From Kushneria konosiri (lineage in GTDB: Bacteria > Pseudomonadota > Gammaproteobacteria > Pseudomonadales > Halomonadaceae), in the NCBI RefSeq assembly GCF_002155145.1, contig NZ_CP021323.1:124001-188000 (forward strand): DNA of 64,000 nucleotides. Direction: 5' to 3'. The first letter of the stretch is position 1. The number at the start of each line of letters is the position of its first letter. The position numbers and the translations under genes were made by a program. This document shows positions 45,416 to 55,863 of this stretch, piece after piece. The notes under the pieces are model-generated. The model ran no database searches and had not been told where the DNA came from. It worked only from the letters and a program-made list of their open reading frames with translations.

Positions 45416-46000
45416 ATGCTGACTCTTCTCAAACGGCACTGGATGCTGGCAGCACTGATACTGGCCGCTGTCCTCATGGTGCTTTTCGCTGCTGCCATAC
45501 CCCGCAAGCAGGCGGCGAGCATTGACCATGCCAGGTACCCCGCAATAGAAAAATTCGGCGGTATTGCCGAACGCCATGACACGGTGGACGTGCCCGACCC
45601 CGACAAGCATTATCGGGTCATCTTTGATGTGGTCAGCGGAAGCGATGACCCACGGACCATCAATCCGGGCCTGATGCGCGTGGCACGCGCCGTCAATGTC
45701 TTTGCTGATGCTGGTGTCCCGCTGGAAAATCTGGACTTTGTGGCCATTATTCATGGCAACGCCACGCGTAGCGTTGTGACCTCCAGCCTGTATGACGAGT
45801 GGTATGGCGTCGACAATCCCAACGCGCCATTGGTGCATGCCCTGAAAGAGGCAGGTGTTCGGGTCGAGGTGTGCGGCCAGGTGCTCAGCCACTGGAAAAT
45901 TGCCGACGCCGATGTCAACAAGGACATTGCCATCACCCCTTCTGCGTTGACAACGCTGGCCATTTACGGCAATGAAGGCTATGCCTACGAGCGACTGTAA
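45416..46000 (+). CDS. Membrane-anchored DsrE-family protein
   Basis: A 194-residue protein with one N-terminal TM segment (about 10-30, HWMLAALILAAVLMVLFAAAIP) that acts as an anchor or signal. A DsrE/DsrF-like domain follows (YRVIFDVVSGSDDP, VAIIHGNATRSVV). It has one conserved Cys in RVEVCGQVLSHWKI. DsrE proteins bind sulfur or act in small-molecule transfer, but this periplasmic-facing kind is of unknown role. The start at 45416 was chosen for its GGGA and the TM segment; the frame is open for 53 codons upstream. Confidence 0.72.
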   Translation: MLTLLKRHWMLAALILAAVLMVLFAAAIPRKQAASIDHARYPAIEKFGGIAERHDTVDVPDPDKHYRVIFDVVSGSDDPRTINPGLMRVARAVNVFADAGVPLENLDFVAIIHGNATRSVVTSSLYDEWYGVDNPNAPLVHALKEAGVRVEVCGQVLSHWKIADADVNKDIAITPSALTTLAIYGNEGYAYERL

Positions 46001-46020
46001 CCGCAGCCGGCATCGCCATT

Positions 46021-46056
46021 AAAAAAGCGGGGCGGCATCCTGATGCCGCCCCGCTT
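46021..46056 (-). terminator. Terminator of the hemerythrin gene, shared with the DsrE-like gene
   Basis: AAGCGGGGCGGCATC / GATGCCGCCCCGCTT give a 15-bp stem (46025-46056) with a 2-base loop, and six T follow on the minus strand (46021-46026). It sits between two convergent genes and may also end the plus-strand transcript, but that side has only a weak T-tract. Confidence 0.85.
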
Positions 46057-46114
46057 ACGTTTGTAGTACCACCTGCCTGTCGATTCGAAAATCACGCCAC
46101 CACATGCATGGCAC

Positions 46115-46666
46115 TCAGGCCACTGCCGGGCGAATCTCACGAAACTCGGCATAAAGATCGGGATATTCCTGCTGAAGCCGCGTCAGCCGGGTGCGAGCCT
46201 GAAGCGGCAACGTGTCACGCAATTCAACGTACTCTTCTTCATTCATGCTGGCATCCAGCAGCGGAAAAAGATGTTCACGTTCCACACGCAATACGTGGCG
46301 GTGCGCATCCAGATAGGCCTTGAGACGCTCACCGAACAGCGTCATGGGCATAATGGCATCCATCAGGATGTTATCGAGATCATCCTCCAGATGTTTCAGA
46401 CGCTGTATGAGTTCGCGATACTCACCGGCCAGTTTGCAGACCTCCTGCCCGGTATGAGCACCGCGCTCGGTCAGCCGATGGCCGCACAGTGTCTCCAGCG
46501 GCACGATGTAATCGCTCATGTAGTCCATGATGTAATCACAGGCTTCCCGCATGAGGCGAAAGCTGGGGCGCTCTCCGGTCACAAGGTAACGATGCTGCAG
46601 TGAAAGCACATGAAGCAGTCGAGCCATGTGCGCATGATCCTGACGAAGCTGGGTCAACTTGAGCAT
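46115..46666 (-). CDS. Hemerythrin-domain protein
   Basis: A 183-residue soluble, helical protein. HHE-type iron ligands appear as H11-H13 (QDHAHMARLLHVL), the E-H pairs around LETLCGHRL, and a late ERE-HLFPLLD. Such proteins bind O2, NO or reactive oxygen at a di-iron site. It is a stand-alone gene with a strong terminator. The role is not known from context. Confidence 0.85.
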   Translation of the reverse strand: MLKLTQLRQDHAHMARLLHVLSLQHRYLVTGERPSFRLMREACDYIMDYMSDYIVPLETLCGHRLTERGAHTGQEVCKLAGEYRELIQRLKHLEDDLDNILMDAIMPMTLFGERLKAYLDAHRHVLRVEREHLFPLLDASMNEEEYVELRDTLPLQARTRLTRLQQEYPDLYAEFREIRPAVA

Positions 46667-46860
46667 GGCGGCGTCTCCGGCAAATTTGACGAGGTACCAT
46701 TCTTGTAACTTTTACCTTCCATCGCCACTTACTTTGGTCGCATACCGGGGTCACTAAAATTAATACCCGCCACAGCCAGAAGACCCGCACCAGAGCGCAC
46801 TGTAGCCACAATCCCGGCATAACGGGCATGAGAGAGCACACTCGCCCGACTCACCCTTTC

Positions 46861-48210
46861 TCATGATGATTCGGAGCTGCGTCGATGCGTCGCAGCACGA
46901 TCGAGCCCCTCCAGCCATTCAAGCTTTTCAGCGATACGCTTTTCAAGACCACGATCGACCGGCTGATAGTACCGGGTACCGATCAAAGGTTCGGGAAAAT
47001 AGGTTTCACCCGCGGCGTAGGCGTGTGGTTCATCATGGGCATAGCGGTATTCGTGGCCGTGGCCCAGAGACTTCATCAGCGACGTGGGTGCGTTGCGCAG
47101 ATGCACAGGCACCTCGTGTCCGGGTGTGGAGGCCACATGTGCGCGCGCCTGGTTATAAGCCATGTAGGCGGCATTGCTCTTGGGGGCGCTGGCGATATAG
47201 AGAATGGCCTGTGCTACGGCCAGCTCACCTTCCGGACTCCCCAGACGCTCCTGTACCTCCCAGCCATCGAGTGCCAGTCGCAGGGCTCGCGGGTCGGCGT
47301 TGCCGATCTCCTCACTGGCCATACGCACGACGCGACGCGCGATATAGAGCGGATCTGCACCGCCGTCGAGCATGCGACAAAACCAATAGAGCGCAGCGTC
47401 CGGGGCGCTCCCCCGAATTGACTTGTGAAGCGCCGAAATCTGGTCGTAAAAAAGATCACCGCCGCGGTCGAGTCGGCGCGTGCTTTCGCCCAGCACCTCC
47501 TCGATCACGGCCTCGGACAGGGTGGGCGCCCTGCCATCACCGCCGGCTTCAGCCATGTCAGCGGCAATTTCCAGCAGGTTGAGCGCCCGGCGCGCATCGC
47601 CATCAGCAGCCTGCGCCAGCAGGTCGCGCACGCTCTCGGAGGCTTCAATGCCGGCCTCGCCAAGCCCGGCCGGCTCGATCAACGCCCGGTCAATGACCTG
47701 ACGCAGCTCTTCAGGGGTCAATGGCTTGAGCACATGAACGCGGGCTCGTGACAACAGGGCGTTATTGAGCTCAAAGGAGGGGTTTTCGGTCGTTGCCCCA
47801 ACAAACGTGAACACACCTTCTTCCACCCAGGGCAGAAAGGCGTCCTGCTGCGCCTTGTTGAAGCGGTGTACCTCGTCAACAAACAGTAATGTGCGCTGTC
47901 CGCTGTGGCCACGCTGCTGTGCTTCAAAGGCGGCAGCGCGGATCTCCTTGACGCCTGCCGAAACGGCAGAAAGCGTTGCAAAGTGCGAGCGAGTGTAGCC
48001 GGCAATCAGGCGAGCCAGCGTGGTCTTGCCGACGCCGGGCGGGCCCCAGAGGATCATTGAGTAGAGCTGATCACGGGCCAGCGCCCGCGTCAGGGGGCGA
48101 TCCGGCCCCAGCAGGTGTGACTGTCCGATATAGTCTTCAAGGCGAGCAGGACGCAGACGCGCCGCCAGCGGTTGCCCGGGCGGCGCGTCACGATCAAACA
48201 GGTCACTCAT
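46861..48210 (-). CDS. rarA: Replication-associated recombination protein A (AAA ATPase)
   Basis: MgsA/RarA ATPase that acts at stalled replication forks, homologous to yeast Mgs1 and human WRNIP1. The 449-residue protein has Walker A GPPGVGKT (56-63), Walker B FVDEVHRFNKAQQD, sensor 1 GATTENPSFELN, and C-terminal helical tetramerisation segments (HYRYAHDEPHAYAAGETYFPEP in part). It is downstream of lolA with 58 bases between, the same order as E. coli ftsK-lolA-rarA. Confidence 0.96.
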   Translation of the reverse strand: MSDLFDRDAPPGQPLAARLRPARLEDYIGQSHLLGPDRPLTRALARDQLYSMILWGPPGVGKTTLARLIAGYTRSHFATLSAVSAGVKEIRAAAFEAQQRGHSGQRTLLFVDEVHRFNKAQQDAFLPWVEEGVFTFVGATTENPSFELNNALLSRARVHVLKPLTPEELRQVIDRALIEPAGLGEAGIEASESVRDLLAQAADGDARRALNLLEIAADMAEAGGDGRAPTLSEAVIEEVLGESTRRLDRGGDLFYDQISALHKSIRGSAPDAALYWFCRMLDGGADPLYIARRVVRMASEEIGNADPRALRLALDGWEVQERLGSPEGELAVAQAILYIASAPKSNAAYMAYNQARAHVASTPGHEVPVHLRNAPTSLMKSLGHGHEYRYAHDEPHAYAAGETYFPEPLIGTRYYQPVDRGLEKRIAEKLEWLEGLDRAATHRRSSESS

Positions 48211-48268
48211 GAGGAAGGCACCTTCAATGCGGGTTGTGCCTCCATCATGGCAGATTACGCAAGAGCGA

Positions 48269-48931
48269 TCAGTTGCCTTCGCGCATCACATCCGCGCCTT
48301 CCGGAATCTTGAACTGAAAGTGAGAGGCGCTAATGTCAGGGTTGACCTCGATATTGCGAAACGAGATTTCCGTACGCTGACCGGTGCCATCAGTCAGGTC
48401 AATGCCGGAGAGACGCTCGTTGTTAAACACCAGTTCCAGGGACTCAAACAGCGAATCATTGGAGCGCGGGGAAAGTGCAAAGAACTCGGTGGTGCCCTGC
48501 TGGCGTCGCGACACGTTGTAGTTCTCGGTCAGCTCACTGGCCTGACCGGAAAGCAGCAGCGCCGGCGTATGGGTCACTCGCTGATCGAGCGGGCGGATGC
48601 TGACCTGCTCCAGATCGGGGTCATAGAGATAGACCTTCTGGCCATCGGAGACCACGGTCTGGCGATAGGGATCGGAAACTTCCCAGTTAAAGCGACCCGG
48701 GCGCGACAGCCACATGTGGCCGCTGGCGTTTTGCAGGCTGCCGCCACCGCTGGCGACCTGCTGATTGAAATCGGCCGAGTAGGTTTTGAGCGGCTCAAGC
48801 AGCGATGTCAGCCGTTCGGCATCGCTGGAAGCGGCCTGTGCCGGCAGTGCCATGCAGGCTGCCATGAATGTTGCGCCAGCCAGACCCAGTGTGCGGGCCA
48901 GGCCCTTGCGAGCATTGGTCATCAGTGTCAT
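48269..48931 (-). CDS. lolA: Outer-membrane lipoprotein carrier protein LolA
   Basis: Periplasmic chaperone that carries lipoproteins from the LolCDE complex to LolB. The 220-residue product has a signal peptide (cut after AQA, before ASSDAERL). LolA segments follow: YSADFNQQV, WLSRPGRFNWEVSDPY and VYLYDPDLEQV. Three in-frame ATGs are close together. I chose 48931 because AGGA lies 8 bases upstream. Second gene of ftsK-lolA-rarA. Confidence 0.93.
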   Translation of the reverse strand: MTLMTNARKGLARTLGLAGATFMAACMALPAQAASSDAERLTSLLEPLKTYSADFNQQVASGGGSLQNASGHMWLSRPGRFNWEVSDPYRQTVVSDGQKVYLYDPDLEQVSIRPLDQRVTHTPALLLSGQASELTENYNVSRRQQGTTEFFALSPRSNDSLFESLELVFNNERLSGIDLTDGTGQRTEISFRNIEVNPDISASHFQFKIPEGADVMREGN

Positions 48932-49067
48932 CAAAAACATCCTGTCCTTGTCGGCAGAGAGCATGCCGTGGTGTCCCTTTGACCTGCCACCGGGTGGCAG
49001 GTTCGATGAAAGTCCCAGCTGAAGCTTAAGACTTGTCGAGAGATATCAAGGTGTTGCCTCATTCCTA

Positions 49068-52000
49068 TCAATGTGCCGGCGGCGATGCCAGCACCTCTCT
49101 TGCGCCATTGCTGCCCATGGAAGAGACCACGCCGGCCATCTCCATCGCTTCCACTAGCCTTGCCGCTCGGTTGTAGCCAATCTTGAAGCGGCGCTGGACC
49201 GAAGAGATCGAAGCACGACGCGACTCGGTCACATAGGCCACGGCTTCGTCGTAAAGCGCATCCTGTTCCGGGTCATCGCCGCCTTCCCCTTCGGCTTCAA
49301 GGCCTGCCAGTGCATCGGCAGAAACGCCGCCGGAGAGGATCTCATCGATATACTCGGGCTCTCCACGTCGTTTCCAGTCATCCACCACCCGATGTACCTC
49401 GTCATCATCGACGAAGGCGCCATGAACGCGCATGGGAATGCCGGCACCGGCCGGTAGATACAACATGTCGCCGTGACCGAGCAGATGTTCGGCACCGCCC
49501 TGATCAAGAATCGTGCGGGAATCGATTCTGGATGACACCTGAAAGGCCATGCGGGTAGGAATATTGGCCTTGATCAGACCGGTCACGACATCCACGGAAG
49601 GACGCTGCGTGGCCAGAATCAAATGAATACCGGCAGCACGGGCCTTCTGGGCGATGCGAGCAATCAGCTCCTCGACCTTTTTACCCACGATCATGAACAT
49701 GTCGGCGAATTCGTCGATCACCACCACGATATAGGGCAGTTTTTCGAGCACCGGTGGCTGCTCGTGCATTTCCCAGGGCTGCGGCTCCCAGAGCGGGTCG
49801 GCAATCTGGGCACCGGCCTGCGAAGCTTCATCGATACGGGCATTGAAGCCGGCCAGGTTACGTACCCCCATGGCTGCCATCAACTTGTAACGACGTTCCA
49901 TTTCAGCCACACACCAGCGCAGCGCATTGGCAGCTTCCTTCATGTCGGTAACCACTGGCGCCAGCAGATGCGGAATGCCGTCATAGACCGACAGCTCCAG
50001 CATCTTGGGGTCCACCATGATCATGCGCACTTCATCTGGCGTGGCCTTCAAAAGCATCGAGATCAGCATGGCGTTGACGCCGACCGACTTGCCCGAGCCG
50101 GTGGTACCGGCCACCAGCAAATGCGGCATCTTGTTGAGGTTGGCAACGACCGGATTACCACCGATGTCCTGACCCAGCGCCACCGTGACCGGCGAGCGCG
50201 CATCCTGATAGACGTCGGAGTCAAAGACCTCTCTAAGCCGGATCATCGCCCGGTTGGGGTTGGGGATCTCGATACCGACCGTTGGTCGACCCGGAATGAT
50301 CTCGACCACGCGAACGCTCTTGACCATCAGCGAGCGCGCCAGGTCCTTGGCCAGATTGCTGATCTTGGAAACCTTTACCCCGGGCGCCGGCTTGATTTCA
50401 AAGCGGGTAATGACAGGGCCGGGCCAGGTGTCGACCACCTCTGCCTTGACACCATACTCACGCAGGCGCACTTCCAGCAGCTCTGCCATGTCCTGCAGCT
50501 GTTCGGCCGTATAGGTCGGTTCATGCGACGACGGCGGCGTCAAAAGTGACAGAGCGGGCAGCTTGCCAACCGGCTCCCCGTCAGAGTCGTGCGCAGGACG
50601 CTGGGTCTGCATCTGCTGCACGGTCCAGAGCGTGGGACTGCTGTTGTCCTCGGCCGTCACTTCCTGCTCGGGGCGTGCTGCAGGCGTCTCACTGCCTGCT
50701 GCCCCCCCTGATCAGGAGGTGCGACAGGTGGCGTCACTGCTCTGTCTTCACCGTGATGCGAGGGGCCAGACGGCACCGGTGTCTCGCGAGCAGCAGGCGT
50801 GGAAGGCGCTGTCACCGAGGACTCGGATGCCGGCGCTGCCGGTGCGACATCCTGACGATCGTTCTCATCTTCCTCGAACGTCAGCGCTGAAGCTGAAGGC
50901 GCACTGGACGACGGCTCTGCTTCATCACGCGCGCTCAACGGTGTCGAGAACTCAGGCTCATCATCTTCCCAGCTCAATACCGGGCGAGGAGCGGCCTGTA
51001 GATCATCGACCAGCGGCATGTCGCGCTCATTCGAGGGCTCTGTCGCTGACAGCGGCATGTCATCATCCGTGGTCGGCTCGCCAGAAGCGGTCGAGGCCGG
51101 CACGTCGCTTTCAGCAGAGGCATTTGTTGACGACCCGGATTGCTGACGCATCGCGGACTCGGGGCGCTCAAACGCAGGCGTGACGGGCGACTCGAAACCA
51201 TCTTCATCATCTTCGGCCAGGCGTGGCTCGGGGATAACCTCAGGAATTCGCCGGCGTGTAACATCACCCGGGGCATGCTCTGCTCGAGGCGCCTCAGCGT
51301 CCTGTGGTGTACCCACCGGCGGTGAGGAAGGCTGCGCCTGCGCCGGAGTCTCGTCAGCTGGCGCACTGCTAGCCATATTGCCGGAGGCAGCACTGGAAGT
51401 TTCTTCATCAGACGTTACCGGGCGAACCAGTGGTTCCTCGATGGGTGCGGCCCTGGAAGAAAGCACATCACCGCGCTCTTTCGGCACCTGTGAAGATACC
51501 GCAGCACTCGTGATAGAAGGGGCCGAGGCATTTGCTGTGCCTGCATCAGTGCGAGCGTCATGGCGCTCGACATCGGCCGTCTGACGCTCCGGGCTCACCG
51601 GCGCATCAGTGTTATGGGTTTTCGACGCCTGATCCGATTCGGGAACGGTTTCGGATGTGGAGAGCATTGGGTCGATGGTCGTACGGTTGTCACGATGTGA
51701 CTCACGGGCTTTTGGAGCTTCCTCATAAGGCTGCTCCCAGGGGATATCGTCATCGCCAGTACGCATACCGGAGATCTGCTCCGGCATATCGTCAGCGTCA
51801 CGATCACCACCCTGCTGACGTGTCGGCGCGACCGGTTCCTCGTCATCTTCAAGGAATTCGTCGTCGTGAGCTGGTGCACGGCGCCCGGGCATGAAACGCG
51901 CCAGCAAACCACTTCGTTCACGTCTGGGGCGAGCATCTTCGGCATCTGCTCTCAGATCGGTGTCGACATCATCGTCATCATGACCAAAATCAAACTCGTC

Positions 52001-52855
52001 CTCTTCCTGAGCGGCCAGATAGGCTTCGCGGCGCTCCTGCGCCATTTCCCGACGCCGCTCCTGGAGTCTCGAGCCGGCACTGCCAATACTTGCGCCTGCC
52101 ATGCCTACACGACGGGCACACCAGCGCACGCCACGCCAGATGCCATTGCCCACTTCATCGATGATGGAAAACCAGGACATGCCGGTCAGTAGCGGCATGC
52201 CGCAAAGAAAGGCCGCCAGCGACAGCAGTGTGGTGCCGTGCCTGCCCACCAGAGACGCCAGTGCCGCCGAGATACCCTCACCCACAATGCCGCCCGAGCC
52301 GTAGGGCAGATCATTGCTGGCATCCTGAAAATGCAGGGCCCCCACGTTACAGGTCGCTACCATGACCAGCAGCAATCCGCCGCCGCGTACGGCCAGGGCC
52401 ATGGGGTCCCAGACAACGTGCGCCTCTTTGGCCCGTATCAGACGCCAGGCGCCCAGGCCCAGCATGCCGGGTGCCCAGAGAGCACTAGCACCAAAAAGGG
52501 AATAAAGAACATCGGAAAGCCATGCTCCGACAGGCCCCATCCAGTTGGTCACCTGCTGATCCGGTCCGCTGTGTGACCAGCTGGGATCAGCCGGTACATA
52601 GCTGAAAAGCGCCAGCAAAAGGAAGGCGCAAAGCGCCAGCATGACGATGGCGACTCCCTCCTTGGCGGCACCCTGAAGTCGGGCACTGAAATGTCGGGCG
52701 TTATCCCGGGCTTTGGTCACACGCTGTCGAGAGCGCTGCGTCGTGGCGCTTTTGCGCGTTGTTCGCGGGCTGGCACCACTTTTACTGCGGCGGGCCTGTG
52801 ACTGCGACTGCGATTGTCTGGTCTTGCTGGCGCTCAACGGCCATCCCCCCTGCAC
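49068..52855 (-). pseudogene. ftsK: DNA translocase FtsK, split by a frameshift
   Basis: Septal DNA pump that moves chromosome ends and activates XerCD at dif. The first part (52855-50657, 732 residues) has about four TM segments near residues 66-230. A long acidic Pro/Ser/Glu linker follows. The second part (ending at 49068) has the complete motor: Walker [12 protein letters not shown], Walker [22 protein letters not shown] and a gamma domain near the end. The two frames differ by one base at a seven-G run (minus strand; 50702-50708 in plus coordinates). One more G joins them without a gap ([17 protein letters not shown] then TAEDNSS), giving 1262 residues. The start is unsure: GTG at 52855, TTG at 52837, or ATG at 52859 if a six-G run is one base too long. 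Confidence 0.92.
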
Positions 52856-53021
52856 TCATGCGAGTGTTATGGCTGTACTCTGATGAAGCATTCGAAGGCC
52901 TGATAAAGGCATATTGGCAGGGTAATGACACTGGGTCACACCCTGCCAGAGGCAGGTATCATACCTGGAGATGATGGTACGGCACAGACCCGGCAATTGC
53001 AGCCGGCAAATCCGGGAAATC

Positions 53022-54965
53022 TCAGGCTGGCAGATGAAAGACCTTTACTACCTCGCTGAGCTTGCGCGCCTGCTCATCCAGATGACCCGAGGCAGCCGCC
53101 GACTGCTCGACCAGTGCGGCGTTGTGCTGCGTCGTTTCATCCAGTGACGCCAGCGCACTGCTGACCTGCTCGATTCCTGTAAGCTGCTCTTCGCTGGCAC
53201 GGCTGATTTCATTGACGATGACGCTCAGATTTTCCATTCGCGCGGTGATTTCTGCGATTTGCTCACCGCTTTGCTGGATATGAGCATTGCCGGTAGTGAC
53301 CTCTTCGATGGTGTGTCGAATCAGATGACCAATGTCAGCCGAGGCTTCACTGCAACGAACCGCCAGACGGCGCACCTCGTCCGCCACGACGGTAAAGCCT
53401 CGACCATGGACGCCGGCACGCGCCGCTTCAACCGATGCGTTAAGCGCCAGCAGGTTGGTCTGAAAGGCGATACCATCAATGGTGGCGATGATATCGGACA
53501 TTTTCGAAGCCGTTGCGTCCAGATCCCTGAGCGTGGTGACAGCGCGGCCCAGCCGCTGTTGCCCTTCCCGGGCCGAAGCCACTACTTCGCCAGCCATGGT
53601 ATCTCCCTGGCGGGCTCGCTCGGTGTTCTGACGCACCGTGGCAGTAAGCTCCTCGATACTGGCCGCGGTTTGCTCAAGGCTTGCCGCTTGGCTTTCGGTA
53701 CGACGTGACAGATCCATGTTGCCACTGGCGATTTCGCCCGACGCGTGGCCGATACTTTCCACCGACTGGCGTACGCGACTGACAATATCTCGCAGGCCAT
53801 CTCCGATACCGTTCATGGCGCCTATCAGTGAGCCGATCTCATCCTGACGGCGACTGTCCAGGTGCTGCCTGAGATCACCACTGGCCAGATGGCCGGCCAT
53901 GCCCTGTACGCGAGCCAGCGGACTGCTCAGGCTACGGCGCATCATGACATAAACACCCAGCGCAGCGGCCAGCGCCAGACCCAGTGCAATCAGCAAAAAC
54001 CGATTTCGCGCCGCGGCAATCTGGTCATCAATATCAGCGTTGATGGCCGTGGCCGTGACGATCCAGTTCCAGGCGGGATACTGCATGAAATAGGTAGTTC
54101 GACCCGCGTGTTCGGTATCGGGCAGCTGATACTCGAAAAGGCCACGCTGCTCATTGAAAATGGGCGCAAAGGCAGGGTTACCTTCGACATCGGACATTTC
54201 CCGCAGGGAAACGCCTTCGTTTTCGCCGCCCGCCAGTACCTTGCCGCTATCAGCATTGACGATCATGAAATAGCCGTTGTCCCCGATCTTCAGGGATCTA
54301 ACGCGCGACTCAAAGCTTTTCAGATCCTCCGTGATATCCACGCCAATAAAGCTTGCGCCGATCACGCGGCCCTGGGCGTCATGAATGGGCTCATAGCGGG
54401 TGATGTAGGGCGTACCAAACAGTGTGGCGATTCCCGAATAGACCCGGTCTTCCATCAGGGCACGATAGCTTGCGCCGTTGCGATCAAGAAGCGTGCCTAT
54501 GGCACGAGCGCCCTGGTCGTTCTTGAGAGAGGTGTTCACCCGCACAAAATCATCACCGGTACGGGCAAAAATGGTAACCGGTGTGCCGGTACGCTGAGTA
54601 AAGTCATCCACCCGCTGAGTGTCCATATTGATCACCCCACGCTGATCCATCAAAAGCGGGGTCTGACGAGCGTTGATCTCCATGGTTTGATCAGCATCGA
54701 GCACAAAGGGCGGGGCCAGACTATCGGTCTGAAAAAGCTTCAAAAAGCGCGCACTTTGTTGCTGTAGACTCTGATCGAAAAGCGCGACGGAATCAGTGAA
54801 CTGCTGCGTTTGTTGCTCCATGCTGTTTGTTGACTGCTCACGAAGCGCGCGAGCATTTGAAGCCGACAGCCCCCAGCTCAGGGCAACAAAGGCAATAATG
54901 GCCACCAGCCCGATAATCAGCGCCAGGCGCGAGCCGATACCCATGCGTCGAAAATAGTTTCCCAT
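53022..54965 (-). CDS. Methyl-accepting chemotaxis protein with Cache-type sensor
   Basis: Inner-membrane chemoreceptor signalling to CheA. The 647-residue protein has TM1 (about 13-33) and a periplasmic Cache-like domain of about 290 residues with YFMIVNADSGKVLAGGENEG, typical of amino- or carboxylic-acid sensors. TM2 (about 325-345), HAMP, and the methylation/signalling domain follow. The hairpin tip is AFQTNLLALNASVEAARAG (19 residues). The start at 54965 was chosen because TM1 follows at the usual distance; there is no clear ribosome-binding site. No che genes are in the window. Confidence 0.9.
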   Translation of the reverse strand: MGNYFRRMGIGSRLALIIGLVAIIAFVALSWGLSASNARALREQSTNSMEQQTQQFTDSVALFDQSLQQQSARFLKLFQTDSLAPPFVLDADQTMEINARQTPLLMDQRGVINMDTQRVDDFTQRTGTPVTIFARTGDDFVRVNTSLKNDQGARAIGTLLDRNGASYRALMEDRVYSGIATLFGTPYITRYEPIHDAQGRVIGASFIGVDITEDLKSFESRVRSLKIGDNGYFMIVNADSGKVLAGGENEGVSLREMSDVEGNPAFAPIFNEQRGLFEYQLPDTEHAGRTTYFMQYPAWNWIVTATAINADIDDQIAAARNRFLLIALGLALAAALGVYVMMRRSLSSPLARVQGMAGHLASGDLRQHLDSRRQDEIGSLIGAMNGIGDGLRDIVSRVRQSVESIGHASGEIASGNMDLSRRTESQAASLEQTAASIEELTATVRQNTERARQGDTMAGEVVASAREGQQRLGRAVTTLRDLDATASKMSDIIATIDGIAFQTNLLALNASVEAARAGVHGRGFTVVADEVRRLAVRCSEASADIGHLIRHTIEEVTTGNAHIQQSGEQIAEITARMENLSVIVNEISRASEEQLTGIEQVSSALASLDETTQHNAALVEQSAAASGHLDEQARKLSEVVKVFHLPA

Positions 54966-55127
54966 GATAGATATCCGGTAATGTGATACTTCTTCTCTGG
55001 TGGCCAGAACCTGGCAAACCTTCCTGCAATCCAATGTCGGCCGGAATGAATAAAACTGAAGAGGCTTTGATGTGTTACCGGTCACCCGCCCATGCATCAC
55101 CACTCTGCCCGTCCACAAGATGCGATC

Positions 55128-55817
55128 ATGATTGACTGGCTCGCTCCGTGGCCTGTCGGCTTTCCACCGTCAGAGAACGCGCTTGAAACCCCCAACGGCC
55201 TGCTGGCCGCTGGAGGAGCACTCACGCCGGACTGGCTGCTGGCGGCCTATCGGCGCGGTATTTTTCCGTGGTTCAATGAGGAAGATCCCATACTCTGGTG
55301 GTCACCCGACCCCAGAATGGTGCTGTTCCCGGAGTCACTTCGTGTGCGGCGCAGTCTGGCCAAACGACTTCGAAACTCGGGCATGACAGCGACGTTTGAT
55401 CAGGCCTTCGAGTCTGTCATCACGCAGTGTGCCGAACAGCGACAGGCGCTCGAAGGCACATGGATTTCATCCGACATCATCCGGGCCTATGTGAACCTGC
55501 ATCAACTGGGCCACGGACACAGCGTTGAAGTATGGGAGGGAGATACACTGGTGGGTGGACTCTACGGTATCCTGCTGGGACGCGTGTTTTTCGGCGAATC
55601 CATGTTTTCCATACGACCCGACAGTTCAAAGATTGCGCTGGTACGGCTGGTAGAGTGGCTGTCCGAGGATCATGATCTGGCGATGATAGATTGTCAGATG
55701 CATACGTCACACCTGGCCAGCATGGGGGCCTGTGATATTTCACGCGAACATTTCGATGCCCTGCTCAGGCGCTATATACCTGAAGACTGTCAAGAAGCCT
55801 CGACACCGCGCCGATAA
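55128..55817 (+). CDS. aat: Leucyl/phenylalanyl-tRNA-protein transferase
   Basis: Adds Leu or Phe from tRNA to proteins with N-terminal Arg or Lys, marking them for ClpAPS. The 229-residue product has the family's core (PNGLLAAGGALTPDWLLAAYRRGIFPWF, split as PNGLLAAGG and YRRGIFPWFNEEDPILWWSP), then GTWISSDIIRAYVNLHQLGH. The start at 55128 aligns with E. coli Aat; an upstream ATG at 55092 would add 12 residues. It is upstream of bpt, and clpA and clpS are within 4 kb. Confidence 0.95.
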   Translation: MIDWLAPWPVGFPPSENALETPNGLLAAGGALTPDWLLAAYRRGIFPWFNEEDPILWWSPDPRMVLFPESLRVRRSLAKRLRNSGMTATFDQAFESVITQCAEQRQALEGTWISSDIIRAYVNLHQLGHGHSVEVWEGDTLVGGLYGILLGRVFFGESMFSIRPDSSKIALVRLVEWLSEDHDLAMIDCQMHTSHLASMGACDISREHFDALLRRYIPEDCQEASTPRR

Positions 55818-55863
55818 TCATGATCAAGTCATTCATGTCGCAAGCCCCGGCCCACACTTTTGG

